DNA from: a virus
IMG/VR virus record: IMGVR_UViG_3300012000_000024
Location: 1 to 50,647 of that record
Length of the DNA: 50,647 nt
Direction: 5' to 3' (one strand)
Shown here in pieces: positions 40,901 through 49,117 of this stretch. How positions within the stretch are numbered: the first letter of the stretch is position 1; every line of letters starts with the position of its first letter. The position numbers and the translations under genes are program-made. The notes under the pieces are model-generated. The model ran no database searches. It was not told the DNA's origin and saw nothing but the letters and a program-made list of their open reading frames with translations.

Positions 40901-43900
40901 GGTTGATGAAAATTTTGTCCATGCTTCTCTTATAGAGGCAGATTCTCTTGATAGAACCCTATTTGTAACCGCATAAATAGGATTGTTTGAATCATTAATT
41001 AAATCAAATTTTGTTAATTCTTGAGCGTATTCTTCAAAAATTTTATCTGAAAGTTTAGATGCTTGATCTGGAGTAATTTTTCCAGCTTTTACTAAAGACT
41101 GCAATAAAACATCTGCTGAAGTTCTATGTCTACCAGTTCCGCTCATCATTGAAAGAAGTAAAGCGTCTGGAGGTACTCCAGGCCCATACTTCATTTCAGC
41201 ATTTATTTTTTGTCTACTTATTGTATTTCCTGCAATAGGTTTTCTTCCTCTAGCAGACAACATCTTGTTATATGCTTTTGCAACTAATGGATTTGTAAAT
41301 GATGAACCAAATACTCCCTGTGTTCCCTTTACTTCATATTCTGTTTTAGATAAACCTGGTTTAAAACGACCTTGAAATAATGATTTTAATACACCAGTTG
41401 GAACGATTCTTCTTGCTGCAGCAGCAATTACTCCACCAGTTCCATATCTCGGACCATTATTTCCACTTCCTCCATTTATTGCACTAAGTAGTGGAAGGTT
41501 TGCTTGTGCAGCTTCTCTATTTACTACAAACTCTCCTGGGGTTAGCATTGCTGGTACAACATCTGCATTTACATTTGGGCCAGGAACCACATTTCCTTGA
41601 TTTGCAGTAAATACATATCCACCATTATTAAACTTTTTAGGAATAGTTGTTTCAATATTATATCCTGCGCCAGATGTTCTTACGCCAAGAACTCCAGCAA
41701 TTTTATTAATAAAATCTTTTGTTTTACCTTTTTTGAAAAGTTCACGCATATTTGATTTACCAGTTGCGTCAACTACTGGTTGATTTAATGTAGGAACCAT
41801 TGTTGGATTAATTGTTCTTCCCATTGAAGCCGCAGTAGCAGAAACAGAAGAAGCAATCATTTGTTCAGTTTGTAGATTAAGGGCTACAATCTTTGCTCTA
41901 GCAGCTTCAACTGTTAATTTACCTGCACGAAGCTCTGCTACAATCATTGCAGACTCTCTTGCTGCGTTATCTGTAAGATTTGAAACAACTGGTAGAATAT
42001 CATCAAACTGCATCATAAATTCTTTGCTTACAGTTCCAGTTGCAGCAATTGTTTTCTTTAGCATCTCAATTTCTGCTTTTGATTGCATGCCAAGGGTTGC
42101 CATCATTGCATGCCATCTAGCTGCTTCGCCAGAAACAATACCTGTTGATACACCCTTAACTGTTGTTAGTCCAGGTACATTTGGCAAAGGCTCGTTCATA
42201 TAAATTTGTGGGTTTTGACCAATTGCTGCGTTTACTGGAATTGCTCCTGGAACCATTCCAAACATTGTTTGAGATGCTGGATCTCTTCCAACCCTTGAAA
42301 CCATATGAGAGCTAGCTCTTGTTCCGTAATCTCCAACTAATGGATGATCTTTGTTAACAACTCTTTGTCCGCCTACACCCATTACTAAATTGCCAGCCAT
42401 TGTACTAACTGCTGGATTTACTGCCATTGCTCCTGATTTTGCTTTTGCCTCTAGCATTGCAAATTCATCAAGTAGGTTCCTTAAAGCTTGCTGTAGTACA
42501 GCCGCTGCTTTAGCATCACTATAGAATGATTGTTCAACTAATTTACCAGCTTTTTCTGCAGCCAACATTTCTGGAGTTAGATATTTCCATCCTTCTCCAC
42601 CTTTAAAGAATGCCTTCATATGAGCAGCACCCTTTAGTAAATATCCAAAGAAGTTTGCAAGCACACCCGTGAGCATAATTACTGGACCAATAACTGCCGT
42701 TAGTCCTCCAACAAGTGCCAGTATTTGTTTAACTGGCTTTGGTAGATTATTAGCAAATTGAACTACCTTATCTACAACTTGAATTAAAGCAGTATTTAAA
42801 GTTAAAAATTGTTCACCTATACCAGCTAAGTCTGCCTTTAATGATTCAAGTGCTCTTCTATATTTACCTGATGCTGATTCTGTAACCTGACTTAATTCTC
42901 GACCAGCGACATTTGCTAAGTCCTGAGAAGATGTTTTCATTAAATCTAATACTTTAAGAGTCTGACTGCCCTGTTTACCTAAATTTTCAAATAATGCATT
43001 TAGTCTTGAAAATTGAAACTTTCCAAATAATTGTTCAATTGCTTGTTGTTTTTGAAGGGGATCTAAGTTATCTAGGGCCCCTTGTAATGCTAACAAGGTA
43101 CCAGTTAAATTACCAGCATTATTGTTTACAATTCCTAAAAGGTCTATACCTAAATCTTTAAATTTTCCAACAGCAACATCTGTTGGGTTAATTAAAGATG
43201 CAAGAGCAGATTTGAGTGCATTTGCACCTTCTGCTGCATTAATTCCGCCTTCTTTCATTGCCGTAAGATAAAGCGCTAAATCTTGAATACTTCCACCCAA
43301 TCCTTGAACTACGGGACCAGCTTTTGGAATTGCTTCTATAAGGTCGCCCAGGCTTGTTGAAGTTTGGTTTTCAACTGCGTTAAGAAAGTTAATTGATTCT
43401 GCTAGTTGAGTAGTATTTTGTTTAAATGCGGATTGAATTGCAAGTGTTGCTTTCATTGCATCTTGTCTATCAACTTCTCCAAGTACTGCTAGTCTTGTTG
43501 TTTCTTTTACTGATCCCAACAATTCATTGCCAGTTTTTCCAGTTGCTGCAATATCTGCTGCTAAGCCAATTGTTTCTTTAAAATTAACACCTAAAGCAGA
43601 AGATAATTCTTTTGCTGTAGCAGAAACTTCAGATCTAACTCTACCCAATTCTGCTGCAGAAGTTCCCGAAACATCTCCATAAACTTTTGTAAGACGAACT
43701 AATTCTTGATCTGCTTCTCTAAATGCTTTAGCAGCTTGTGCTCCAAATGCTGCAAGTGGAACTGTTAAACCTACTGTTAACTGACGACCTGCCCACTGAG
43801 TATTTTTACCCCAGTTAATAAGTTGTCCCGCACCATCTTGAAGAACTTTGTTCATTATTTGAAGTTCTTGTCTTGCTAGTGCTGCTTTATTTTTTACCTC

Positions 43901-44335
43901 ATCCAGACCTCTTGGAACATGCACGTTGAACTGCATGAGTCCCTGTGCATTTCTGCCTAGCGGTTGTAATATTGAGTTCTGTAGAGCTACTTGCTGTTTT
44001 GCTAAATCTCTAATAAGTCCGCCAGATGTTTGTGCATGCTGTCTAAAAGTATTAAAATATTGATTTAGTTTTAATTTTCCGCCATCTAAATTTTTACCAA
44101 ACTTTTCTACATCTGATTGTAGGCTTACAAAGTGTGTTGAGAACTGTCCAGTACTTCTGAGAGTATCTGAAAACGATCTATTCATGACAGCAATTTGATT
44201 TGCCATCATCTTATTGGAGTTAGCTAATTGTTCCTGTAATTTTGATAGGCTGGCAGTAACCTTATGCACATCTGCAATAAGGGCTGAAAAGTCGGCATTA
44301 GCGACTATCTTGGTACTGATTGTTTCGTCAGCCAT
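37982..44335 (-). CDS. Tape measure protein
   Basis: A 2117-residue protein that sets tail length and is ejected at infection. Residues 100-500 match the TP901/phage minor tail core (AKAFREADQELVRLTKVYGD, LGVNFKETIGLAADIAATG, VENQTSTSLGDLIEAIPKAG). Long coiled coils follow. Hydrophobic segments lie near 540-570 (LALVGGLTAVIGPVIMLTGV) and near 1360-1400, where it may insert into the host membrane. A Gly-rich repeat (GGMVRGYNRGG) and the PGEFVVNREAA segment are typical of tape measures. No peptidase or transglycosylase domain is recognised. At about 0.15 nm per residue it predicts a tail near 300 nm, an inference from known tape measures. Confidence 0.95.
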   Translation of the reverse strand: MADETISTKIVANADFSALIADVHKVTASLSKLQEQLANSNKMMANQIAVMNRSFSDTLRSTGQFSTHFVSLQSDVEKFGKNLDGGKLKLNQYFNTFRQHAQTSGGLIRDLAKQQVALQNSILQPLGRNAQGLMQFNVHVPRGLDEVKNKAALARQELQIMNKVLQDGAGQLINWGKNTQWAGRQLTVGLTVPLAAFGAQAAKAFREADQELVRLTKVYGDVSGTSAAELGRVRSEVSATAKELSSALGVNFKETIGLAADIAATGKTGNELLGSVKETTRLAVLGEVDRQDAMKATLAIQSAFKQNTTQLAESINFLNAVENQTSTSLGDLIEAIPKAGPVVQGLGGSIQDLALYLTAMKEGGINAAEGANALKSALASLINPTDVAVGKFKDLGIDLLGIVNNNAGNLTGTLLALQGALDNLDPLQKQQAIEQLFGKFQFSRLNALFENLGKQGSQTLKVLDLMKTSSQDLANVAGRELSQVTESASGKYRRALESLKADLAGIGEQFLTLNTALIQVVDKVVQFANNLPKPVKQILALVGGLTAVIGPVIMLTGVLANFFGYLLKGAAHMKAFFKGGEGWKYLTPEMLAAEKAGKLVEQSFYSDAKAAAVLQQALRNLLDEFAMLEAKAKSGAMAVNPAVSTMAGNLVMGVGGQRVVNKDHPLVGDYGTRASSHMVSRVGRDPASQTMFGMVPGAIPVNAAIGQNPQIYMNEPLPNVPGLTTVKGVSTGIVSGEAARWHAMMATLGMQSKAEIEMLKKTIAATGTVSKEFMMQFDDILPVVSNLTDNAARESAMIVAELRAGKLTVEAARAKIVALNLQTEQMIASSVSATAASMGRTINPTMVPTLNQPVVDATGKSNMRELFKKGKTKDFINKIAGVLGVRTSGAGYNIETTIPKKFNNGGYVFTANQGNVVPGPNVNADVVPAMLTPGEFVVNREAAQANLPLLSAINGGSGNNGPRYGTGGVIAAAARRIVPTGVLKSLFQGRFKPGLSKTEYEVKGTQGVFGSSFTNPLVAKAYNKMLSARGRKPIAGNTISRQKINAEMKYGPGVPPDALLLSMMSGTGRHRTSADVLLQSLVKAGKITPDQASKLSDKIFEEYAQELTKFDLINDSNNPIYAVTNRVLSRESASIREAWTKFSSTPGMLADKSSRGSSSFLDSLTLSDGTELSFDRLRGEAGSEETFFHAAMPEPLSSTLSSAGYNTGGMVRGYNRGGMVKGYSNGGMIPSQNGQKYNTGGMVRGYNRGGFIKGLLGSAAIYGGGQMLGNQIGGGLGSAISMGSSILSSMVGFGGLGGGKPGMGVRMASKLPQGVQDLAKSATTTFGPFEKAATKLRAFSGGLTGITKAIGPLIRGFAGILRMATPLGAALTALTIGTKIFIDIQKAKAKALETGRLAFGMDADAAEKAGLKYTSYNDKMKQAITNAQDLKERNLMIYESMTKANVPMNMTIEQYKKLKEEVKKTMGSYVDLFNQIERRDVKSVAIQLKAQFMAAGDTAEEATAKIFTMIKMSEKANLAGGAIGTKAFQSIQTLEDAAKQTAKTFESAMQTGDAESKARALHDAFQAMDGTLAEIIKKNSQVGDSSAKSAETTGAAIKETIDKMNGSYTTQSKLTKDIINEIGKTDHELANVLNNTDSLTSAWAKYQLVVAGVALNVKSLSGEAAIAAVSLNSIIASQIQQNNEVVKINKTYTGMTDKIKALETAAKGQSAKSQIDSRKVVEGLNKRIEAIRKEAKEKVDGIRKQTDAENAQLEIQKAQLRAQQALATGNMTSYAEEQLSIEQLLNEKNRAAAEEAIVAKAELDIKPLQDQIDKLSKKNQDLADKASIAGESLSNLKTRAAEYNTSMTSYTSQLQTLLFNLKTIPQFDKTPEYQNTLAALGKLGTSLGITSKPEDIVQALKNGLNNVKEVTILAEKVSQGKFADYTNNAAAFSAALVKGGQSGDVNKAYSGGILTNDAKGAIIAADGLEVGDQFTDTYGRKYKVEKGKFGFGKQAVAQKFEGVIPSQMSARRALGGRVVPGVPYALNDGGKVEGIKFDTAGMVYPNAATMPKFNIPSQTKFNGVNISNSPNSNNLYNIDINLNGTNVTADDVMRKFKQELALINAKEGPSRYVGGQV
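40590..40724 (-). repeat. 39-bp direct repeat in the tape measure gene
   Basis: The same 39 bases occur at 40590-40628 and 40686-40724, encoding the segment YNTGGMVRGYNRGG twice. A related copy (GGMVKGYSNGGM) lies between. The identical DNA suggests duplication or exchange within the gene; tape measure length can change this way. Confidence 0.85.
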
Positions 44336-44345
44336 GTATATTAAA

Positions 44346-45010
44346 CTACTCCCTGAAGTATCCTAATCCCGCTCCAATTCCAAATCCAGCTTGCGCTGCG
44401 AAATTTCCTTGTAGCGAAACAACATCGTTGCTAGTTGCATTTATTCCTGCTGCTCTCAAACGAATGTCTTCGAAACTAGGGCCTCCTTTTTTATCATCTT
44501 CGTACTCACCTATTTCTACTCCCTTTAAAGACGCAAAGAATTTTTTATCTTCATGATCTTTTTTCTTTAAAGCTTTTAAAGTATTAATAAGTTCTGGCAT
44601 TGATAAATTTTCTTCAAGTTCATCGTAATTTTTCCAATGTCCTAAAAGAAAAACTTCTCCTTCTAAAGCGGCTAAGTCTAGTTCTGACCAGCCAGAACCG
44701 CTGCCGCTAGTAGGTTTGGGTCGTCAAGTTTAATTCCTCCGCAAACTTCTAGAATGCGGTTCATTGTTGGAACATCAATAGCATCTTCAAATGCTTCTCT
44801 GTCTGCTACTAGGTCTGGTAGCTGTTTTTCTAGTGCAATTGCACATGCATCAATTAAGATGTTTAGTGTATCATCTTCTGTTTGTGACTCTGCTGTCTTT
44901 TTAATAGCTACCATGAACTTACGAAGTTCCTTGATTGATAGTGGTTTTAGCTTTACGGTCTGCCCGTTTTGTAGCTGTACCTCTTCTACGTCATATACTG
45001 TTGTTGCCAA
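44346..45010 (-). CDS. Tail assembly chaperone, -1 frameshift product
   Basis: The long chaperone, equivalent to lambda gpGT. It reads the first 99 codons of the short chaperone, slips back one base at CCCAAAC (44714-44720) and continues in the -1 frame to a stop at 44346, giving about 221 residues. The -1 frame is open from the slip site through SELDLAALEGEVFLLGHW to the end. No separate start is needed for the second half; the internal ATG at 44600 would cut off its front part. Such fusion proteins bind the tape measure and tube subunits during tail assembly. The tape measure follows at once. Confidence 0.85.
44678..45010 (-). CDS. Tail assembly chaperone, short form
   Basis: A 110-residue protein, the gpG-like partner. 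It starts MATTVYDVEEVQLQNGQTVK, has a beta N-terminus and then helices (LSIKELRKFMVAIKKTAES; VPTMNRILEVCGGIK), and ends LAAAVLAGQN at a TAG. Position between the major tail protein and the tape measure, size, and the slippery heptamer near the end identify it. It has a strong ribosome site (AGGAGG) and its own promoter, behind a terminator. Confidence 0.9.
   Translation of the reverse strand: MATTVYDVEEVQLQNGQTVKLKPLSIKELRKFMVAIKKTAESQTEDDTLNILIDACAIALEKQLPDLVADREAFEDAIDVPTMNRILEVCGGIKLDDPNLLAAAVLAGQN
44714..44720 (-). other. Slippery heptamer CCCAAAC for -1 frameshift
   Basis: In the zero frame the codons are C-CCA-AAC, the exact X-XXY-YYZ arrangement of canonical -1 slip sites. It lies 11 codons before the TAG of the short chaperone. 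The -1 frame beyond it stays open for 122 codons. A GC-richer stretch just downstream may give some structure, but no strong hairpin is clear. Confidence 0.85.
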
Positions 45011-45039
45011 TTTAATCCTCCTAGGATCTAGTCATAATC

Positions 45040-45068
45040 ATTATACTAAAAGAAATATACTAATACAA
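45040..45068 (-). promoter_or_regulatory. Promoter of the tail chaperone/tape measure operon
   Basis: Minus-strand TTGTAT (45063-45068), 17-base spacer, TATAAT (45040-45045), then about 22 bases to AGGAGG. The promoter directly follows the terminator of the tail tube gene. Confidence 0.7.
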
Positions 45069-45071
45069 CCA

Positions 45072-45097
45072 CAAAGGCCCCCAATTTCTTGGGGGCC
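45072..45097 (-). terminator. Terminator after the major tail protein gene
   Basis: A 9-bp GC-rich stem GGCCCCCAA/TTGGGGGCC (45076-45097, loop GAAA on the minus strand), followed by TTTG and a T-rich tail. The stem is strong and the T tract is modest, so some read-through is likely. Confidence 0.8.
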
Positions 45098-45118
45098 CTG
45101 TAGATAATTATTTAATTA

Positions 45119-45841
45119 TTATACAACCAATACACGGTCAATAATCTTACCGTACTCTTGTCCTTCGTAGCCGCTCATAGCGGTTGGAAGTAGACGGAAT
45201 GTTACTGGGAATGTAGTTGGGGCTGATCTTGCCAATGTGAAAGCTGATTGCTGCACTGACAAAACACGACGTGCATAGTATACACGCTCTGTCTGAGAAC
45301 CTGATGTTGTTGGTGCTTCACCAATTGCAATAAGCTGACGCTCTGTTGGTGCAATACCAAGAGCACCTGCTGCGATACCTAGGGTATCTTTCTTTGATGT
45401 ACCAGTTCCTGAAGAAATAATTGTATTATTCTGAGAAATTGCGGTATTGTTAGTTGGGTCATCTGGCTGTCCGAAAATAACTAGAACGTTTTCTAGTGTA
45501 CCTTCTGATAGTTCAGTTGCAATCATAACCTCCATCGCTGACTTGAACAGCTTAGCTGTATCAAGAAGCTGATCCACTGTTACTGAATCATATGTTGGGT
45601 TATAAGTAATCTGCAAACCATTGTTTGTGAAACCTACGTTTCTGTAGTAGAATGTTCCAGAATCTTTTGCGTTAAGGGTATCTCTATAAGATACTCCTGT
45701 AGCAAATGCTGAAGCATTTGTTGTTCCTGGCTCTGAATTCTCATATGTTGCATATCCTGCTGCTGTTGAATCAATGTTTGAAATGAACAACGGGGACGCA
45801 CCGACGAGAATATTTTTAGCATTACCTGCGTTTTGTGCCAT
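45119..45841 (-). CDS. Major tail tube protein
   Basis: A 240-residue protein in the standard place before the tail chaperones. It is beta-rich (GVSYRDTLNAKDSGTFYYRN, GLQITYNPTYDSVTVDQLLD), contains a central helix (LFKSAMEVMIATELSEG) and ends with VTFRLLPTAMSGYEGQEYG, as in tail tube proteins of the HK97/lambda gpV type. A strong AGGAGG, a 118-base leader and a terminator behind it show that it is expressed in large amounts. Family is inferred from order and fold. Confidence 0.85.
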   Translation of the reverse strand: MAQNAGNAKNILVGASPLFISNIDSTAAGYATYENSEPGTTNASAFATGVSYRDTLNAKDSGTFYYRNVGFTNNGLQITYNPTYDSVTVDQLLDTAKLFKSAMEVMIATELSEGTLENVLVIFGQPDDPTNNTAISQNNTIISSGTGTSKKDTLGIAAGALGIAPTERQLIAIGEAPTTSGSQTERVYYARRVLSVQQSAFTLARSAPTTFPVTFRLLPTAMSGYEGQEYGKIIDRVLVV

Positions 45842-45946
45842 GTGTTTCTTACCTCCTATATTTCAATATATATATATTTTTTAAAATCTTAAATTAAAGC
45901 TGGCTAGGCTTCTTTCCTCTTAGGATAAGTTTATTCCATTATGGGT

Positions 45947-45974
45947 AAAAAGGCAAACCTCAGAGGAACCTGCC
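45947..45974 (-). terminator. Weak terminator-like hairpin before the tail tube gene
   Basis: A stem GGCAGGTT/GGTTTGCC with four G-U pairs followed by five T residues at the end of the preceding gene. It is weak. The rest of the 45842-45959 gap is AT-rich with an (AT)n run and an AGGAGG ribosome site; I see no convincing -35/-10 pair there. Confidence 0.3.
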
Positions 45975-46472
45975 CTGACCATCAGTAATTCTAGAATACT
46001 TGATTTCTAGTATAACTTCGGCTGAAAAGAATCCTTGAAGCTCTTCTGAAGGCGCTGTAGGGGATATATCGGCTATATGGACTGTATGAAACTTGAATTT
46101 ATTTGATAGACCAGACCATTTATTTATGCTTTTTGCTGATTCATCAACACGCCTAAACTCATCTGTCATATAGTTTCTTATCTCATTTATTTCTGAAAGA
46201 TCAGTTGAGTATATTGTAAATAATATCTGTTCACAGCAAATTAGCCAATTGTCCTCATAAGACATTCCTATCTTATCGTAGACTATATGCTTTTTACCAC
46301 TAAGGAATTGATTCATTTCTGCAGACTGTTGAACTGGAATAATTGGAACTATATTTTCATTTAGATTATCACTCCAATAATCTGTTTCATCAAATATTTC
46401 CCTAGAGTATAATTCTTTCCATAAATATTTTCTTAGCTCTAGCATTGCGTCTAGTTTATAATTTGCTGTCAC
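45960..46472 (-). CDS. Tail terminator/completion-like protein, 170 aa
   Basis: A GTG start at 46472 follows GGAGGT by 5 bases, and GTGA overlaps the upstream stop. The protein is alpha-beta with a helical N-terminus (LDAMLELRKYLWKELYSRE), a strand-rich centre (NWLICCEQILFTIYSTD) and EVILEIKYSRI near the end. This fits the gpU-like or HK97 gp10-region tail completion proteins. It lies just before the major tail protein, the usual slot for a tail terminator. Not proven. Confidence 0.55.
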   Translation of the reverse strand: MTANYKLDAMLELRKYLWKELYSREIFDETDYWSDNLNENIVPIIPVQQSAEMNQFLSGKKHIVYDKIGMSYEDNWLICCEQILFTIYSTDLSEINEIRNYMTDEFRRVDESAKSINKWSGLSNKFKFHTVHIADISPTAPSEELQGFFSAEVILEIKYSRITDGQGRFL

Positions 46473-47251
46473 ATTACACCTCCAAATGCTGATGCTAAAG
46501 CTGCGTCTGCCTGAGACCTTATAGTATTGGCGGAAAATGAATACTGAACCTTTTTAATATCAGAAGGAACTTTTAATGCTTTAGTCATACTGGAATTAAA
46601 TATTTTTTGAAACCCAGATCTTTTAATAGATTCATTTACAAGCCTTCCACTAAAAAATCTTGAATGGGCCAAGGTAAACTGATTACGTGCTGCCGATCCG
46701 CCAGGTCTTTTAATATTTACAGGTTTTCCTTTAGGCATAAAAACTGTTTCTCCATCAACTTCAAAAACTAATCTTTCAGAATTTTTTGGCCTAATAACTA
46801 ATGGATTTCCCTCTTCCATTATCATTGCCTTGTTTACAAACACATGTCGTCTTTTACCTTTATTGCCTGGAACCATTGATTTAGATGGCAGCAGCTCATA
46901 GTTTACTCTAAAAGATAATCCCTGATCTGAAATCTTATTTAACTTAAAAAGTCTTGCTGTTTTATTTCCAGCTTTTTTCCATTCATAAACATGATGAAGT
47001 GATTTAGGCTTAGATCTAGCTAATGCATCAATATAGTTTCCAAAATCTAAATTTATCTGATCAAACATTATTTTTGTAAATGCATTTTGAAATTGTTTAT
47101 TTGTAGTTAGCTTGGATATTACAGATGCTTCATAATATACATATGCAGATATTTGTGCAACAGTACTATCTTTAAGAGGTCCGTTTTGATTAGCAAACAT
47201 CATTCTTTCAAGTCCGCTTGAAGCCTGAACTAGCAATGCACTATTGTCCAA
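46469..47251 (-). CDS. Head-tail joining protein, 260 aa
   Basis: A protein of the neck region. Basic stretches (VPGNKGKRRHVFVNK; IKRPGGSAARNQFTLAHSRFF) and a helical N-terminal part (YYEASVISKLTTNKQFQNAF) are seen. It overlaps the upstream gene by 11 bases. In comparable phages the gene between head closure and tail terminator is a minor head-tail joining protein (HK97 gp10-like), but this one is longer than the usual 130-150 residues. Assignment rests on order. Confidence 0.5.
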   Translation of the reverse strand: MDNSALLVQASSGLERMMFANQNGPLKDSTVAQISAYVYYEASVISKLTTNKQFQNAFTKIMFDQINLDFGNYIDALARSKPKSLHHVYEWKKAGNKTARLFKLNKISDQGLSFRVNYELLPSKSMVPGNKGKRRHVFVNKAMIMEEGNPLVIRPKNSERLVFEVDGETVFMPKGKPVNIKRPGGSAARNQFTLAHSRFFSGRLVNESIKRSGFQKIFNSSMTKALKVPSDIKKVQYSFSANTIRSQADAALASAFGGVM

Positions 47252-47669
47252 TTTGCTGATTCTCCGATCTCTTCATTGATGAATTGTATCCAAGGACTCT
47301 TCCAAAAGGGTCTGTGATTGGAGTTGTTCCCATTACTTCAAATACAGTTGGTGTCTCGTTTGGAAAATTTATTTCTGTCCAAATTGTATTTCCGTGTTGG
47401 TCACGGATATTTGTTATCTTTTCTCTAGATATTAACCTATCAGATGTTCTTACCTGAATAATTTGATCATTAATATATTTATTACTAAATACTTGCTTAT
47501 CGCTTGATCTGGTTGTAGCAGAGTTACTTATAACTCCTTTAGCATGACAATTAATTGTTTTATAATAATGCCACTCTCTTTTAATTGCACCCGTATCTGG
47601 ATCTTGCATATCTGATTGACGATAAACGTCTAATTTCATTGAAAGGACTGAGTCTACTAATTCATTCAT
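47241..47669 (-). CDS. Head closure (stopper) protein, 142 aa
   Basis: A beta-barrel-like protein with an N-terminal MKLDVYRQSDMQDPDTGAIK, the look of phage head-tail stopper proteins (SPP1 gp16/HK97 gp7-like), which often carry a D-x-TG turn. The sequence IQVRTSDRLISREKITNIRD and a C-terminal VFEVMGTTPITDPFGRVLG follow. It comes after the connector and before the joining protein. The stop is shared by TAATG with the connector neighbour. Confidence 0.6.
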   Translation of the reverse strand: MNELVDSVLSMKLDVYRQSDMQDPDTGAIKREWHYYKTINCHAKGVISNSATTRSSDKQVFSNKYINDQIIQVRTSDRLISREKITNIRDQHGNTIWTEINFPNETPTVFEVMGTTPITDPFGRVLGYNSSMKRSENQQIGQ

Positions 47670-48646
47670 TATAACAACATGATCTGAGAAATTACGTAAT
47701 TAGATAGTAGTTGGTCTACATATAAATTACCAGTTCCAGAAGATGCTCCTCCAGAGTATTCAAAGTCCCAGTCAAATGTTGAAATCTTTTTAATATATTT
47801 ATTTCTCCAAGCAAAGTCTTTTGAAAAATAATCTTTCATTAATTCTATACATGCTAGCTCTACTTCATCTGGAACTTCTTCGTAGCCAAATCTTCCGTAA
47901 ACCTGATATCTATCGCCCTGTTTAAAAAAATCTGCAGATTCATGAATACTAGGCGGAATCATTCCATTAGATGTATATACGGTATTGTCTAAGCCAGACG
48001 TTCTATCAATTCTTATTCCAAACCCGCTCTCAGTAACATTTACTGACTTTGACCAGTTATTAATTTTTGGATTGGATAATGAGTCTATTAAAAGATAATC
48101 GTTCATATACATTCTATGTATTTGAATTATTTTAGTATTAAGTATTAATGTATCTGAATCATTTCCGTATAATAGGTGAGTTTCATCATATGGATAAAAA
48201 GTTTGACCAGTATAATTTTCAATTATTTTACGTGCATATCTTTCAGCTAATACCAGCTCTGCGTATGATTTATAATTTGGATCAGATCTATCCGCACCAT
48301 AGCCAAGCTCCTCACGAGTCTGTTCCAAATCAGTATATGATTTCACAACATATAAATTATGTTCTCTTGTTTGAGCTGTTCCCATTACGTTATAGGCCCA
48401 ACGTAATTTTAATGTTCTGGATCTTGAAACTACATTTTGAGGAAGAAATACCTGATAGATACCAGCATCTTCTTCAACTTTTTCTGCAGTCAGGGTTGCT
48501 TGAATTGTAGTAGGAGAAACTGGATTAAGTGGATCGTTTGTTATGTCATACACCAATACTGTTGGAAGGTTGTCAGAGTCTTGCTCTTCACCCCTCCAAT
48601 AAACTTTATGCTTTACTGGTGCTGTAGATCCTACGTAAATCTCCAT
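47669..48646 (-). CDS. Head-tail connector (adaptor), 325 aa
   Basis: The N-terminal 110 residues form an Ig-like beta domain (VKHKVYWRGEEQD, TLKLRWAYNVMG). The C-terminal 210 residues contain a helical adaptor region: ELVLAERYARKIIENYTGQTF, DEVELACIELMKDYFS and WRNKYIKKISTFDWDFEYSGG. The helix EXCEPT for a phage-typical insertion matches gp6/gp15-like adaptors that seal the portal. The fusion with an Ig domain is slightly unusual. It is followed by the stopper protein. Confidence 0.6.
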   Translation of the reverse strand: MEIYVGSTAPVKHKVYWRGEEQDSDNLPTVLVYDITNDPLNPVSPTTIQATLTAEKVEEDAGIYQVFLPQNVVSRSRTLKLRWAYNVMGTAQTREHNLYVVKSYTDLEQTREELGYGADRSDPNYKSYAELVLAERYARKIIENYTGQTFYPYDETHLLYGNDSDTLILNTKIIQIHRMYMNDYLLIDSLSNPKINNWSKSVNVTESGFGIRIDRTSGLDNTVYTSNGMIPPSIHESADFFKQGDRYQVYGRFGYEEVPDEVELACIELMKDYFSKDFAWRNKYIKKISTFDWDFEYSGGASSGTGNLYVDQLLSNYVISQIMLL

Positions 48647-48659
48647 AGTGTAGGCTTAG

Positions 48660-49061
48660 TTAGTTGTAATACTCCTGGACTTCCTTTGGAGTTGCTAATC
48701 TAAAGCCGTCCTCCTTATCAAAAATTTCTTGAGCGTATTCTTTGCTCATTGCAATAAATGGGTGTTCTTTTGTGAACGTAAATCCCATAATATCATATCT
48801 AAAATTATCTCTAGTCATTCTTACTAAAACTGTGTTTTCTGGCTGATCTGCTTTAGGATCAAATTTTGGTAGTACTTCTGTTGCCATATCTTCAGAATCT
48901 TCTTTCATGTTTTCAATGGTCTTGTTATATACAGACCAAGTTACGCCTTCTTCTGCAAGGGCCGCAATAATGTCAGCTTTATTTTTTAAGCCTTCTGTTT
49001 CAACTGCAAAATCTTCTGCGATTTGCTTTAGCTCTGATACTTTTAATGTCTCAAATGACAT
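48660..49061 (-). CDS. SAP/HeH-domain protein of the head region, 133 aa
   Basis: The first 40 residues (SFETLKVSELKQIAEDFAVE...NKADIIAALAEEG) form a helix-extended-helix as in SAP or Rho-N domains, which bind nucleic acids. The second half is beta-rich (TVLVRMTRDNFRYDIMGFTF). Proteins of this composition are commonly found behind the capsid gene in actinophages. It may contact DNA inside the head or at the neck. It has its own promoter behind the capsid terminator. Confidence 0.65.
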   Translation of the reverse strand: MSFETLKVSELKQIAEDFAVETEGLKNKADIIAALAEEGVTWSVYNKTIENMKEDSEDMATEVLPKFDPKADQPENTVLVRMTRDNFRYDIMGFTFTKEHPFIAMSKEYAQEIFDKEDGFRLATPKEVQEYYN

Positions 49062-49088
49062 ATAAATCTCCTATTTCTACTTATAACA

Positions 49089-49117
49089 ATTATAGCATTA
49101 TTAAATTAAAATGAAAA
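49089..49117 (-). promoter_or_regulatory. Promoter of the head-tail connector operon
   Basis: Minus-strand TTTTCA (49112-49117), 17-base spacer, TATAAT (49089-49094), then about 17 bases to AGGAG. The -35 box is part of the T tract of the terminator before it. Confidence 0.65.

Noticed and set aside
44346-44600. Independent 84-aa gene starting at 44600
   Set aside because: The -1 frame is open well upstream of that ATG and connects to a slippery heptamer, so it is the end of the frameshift product.
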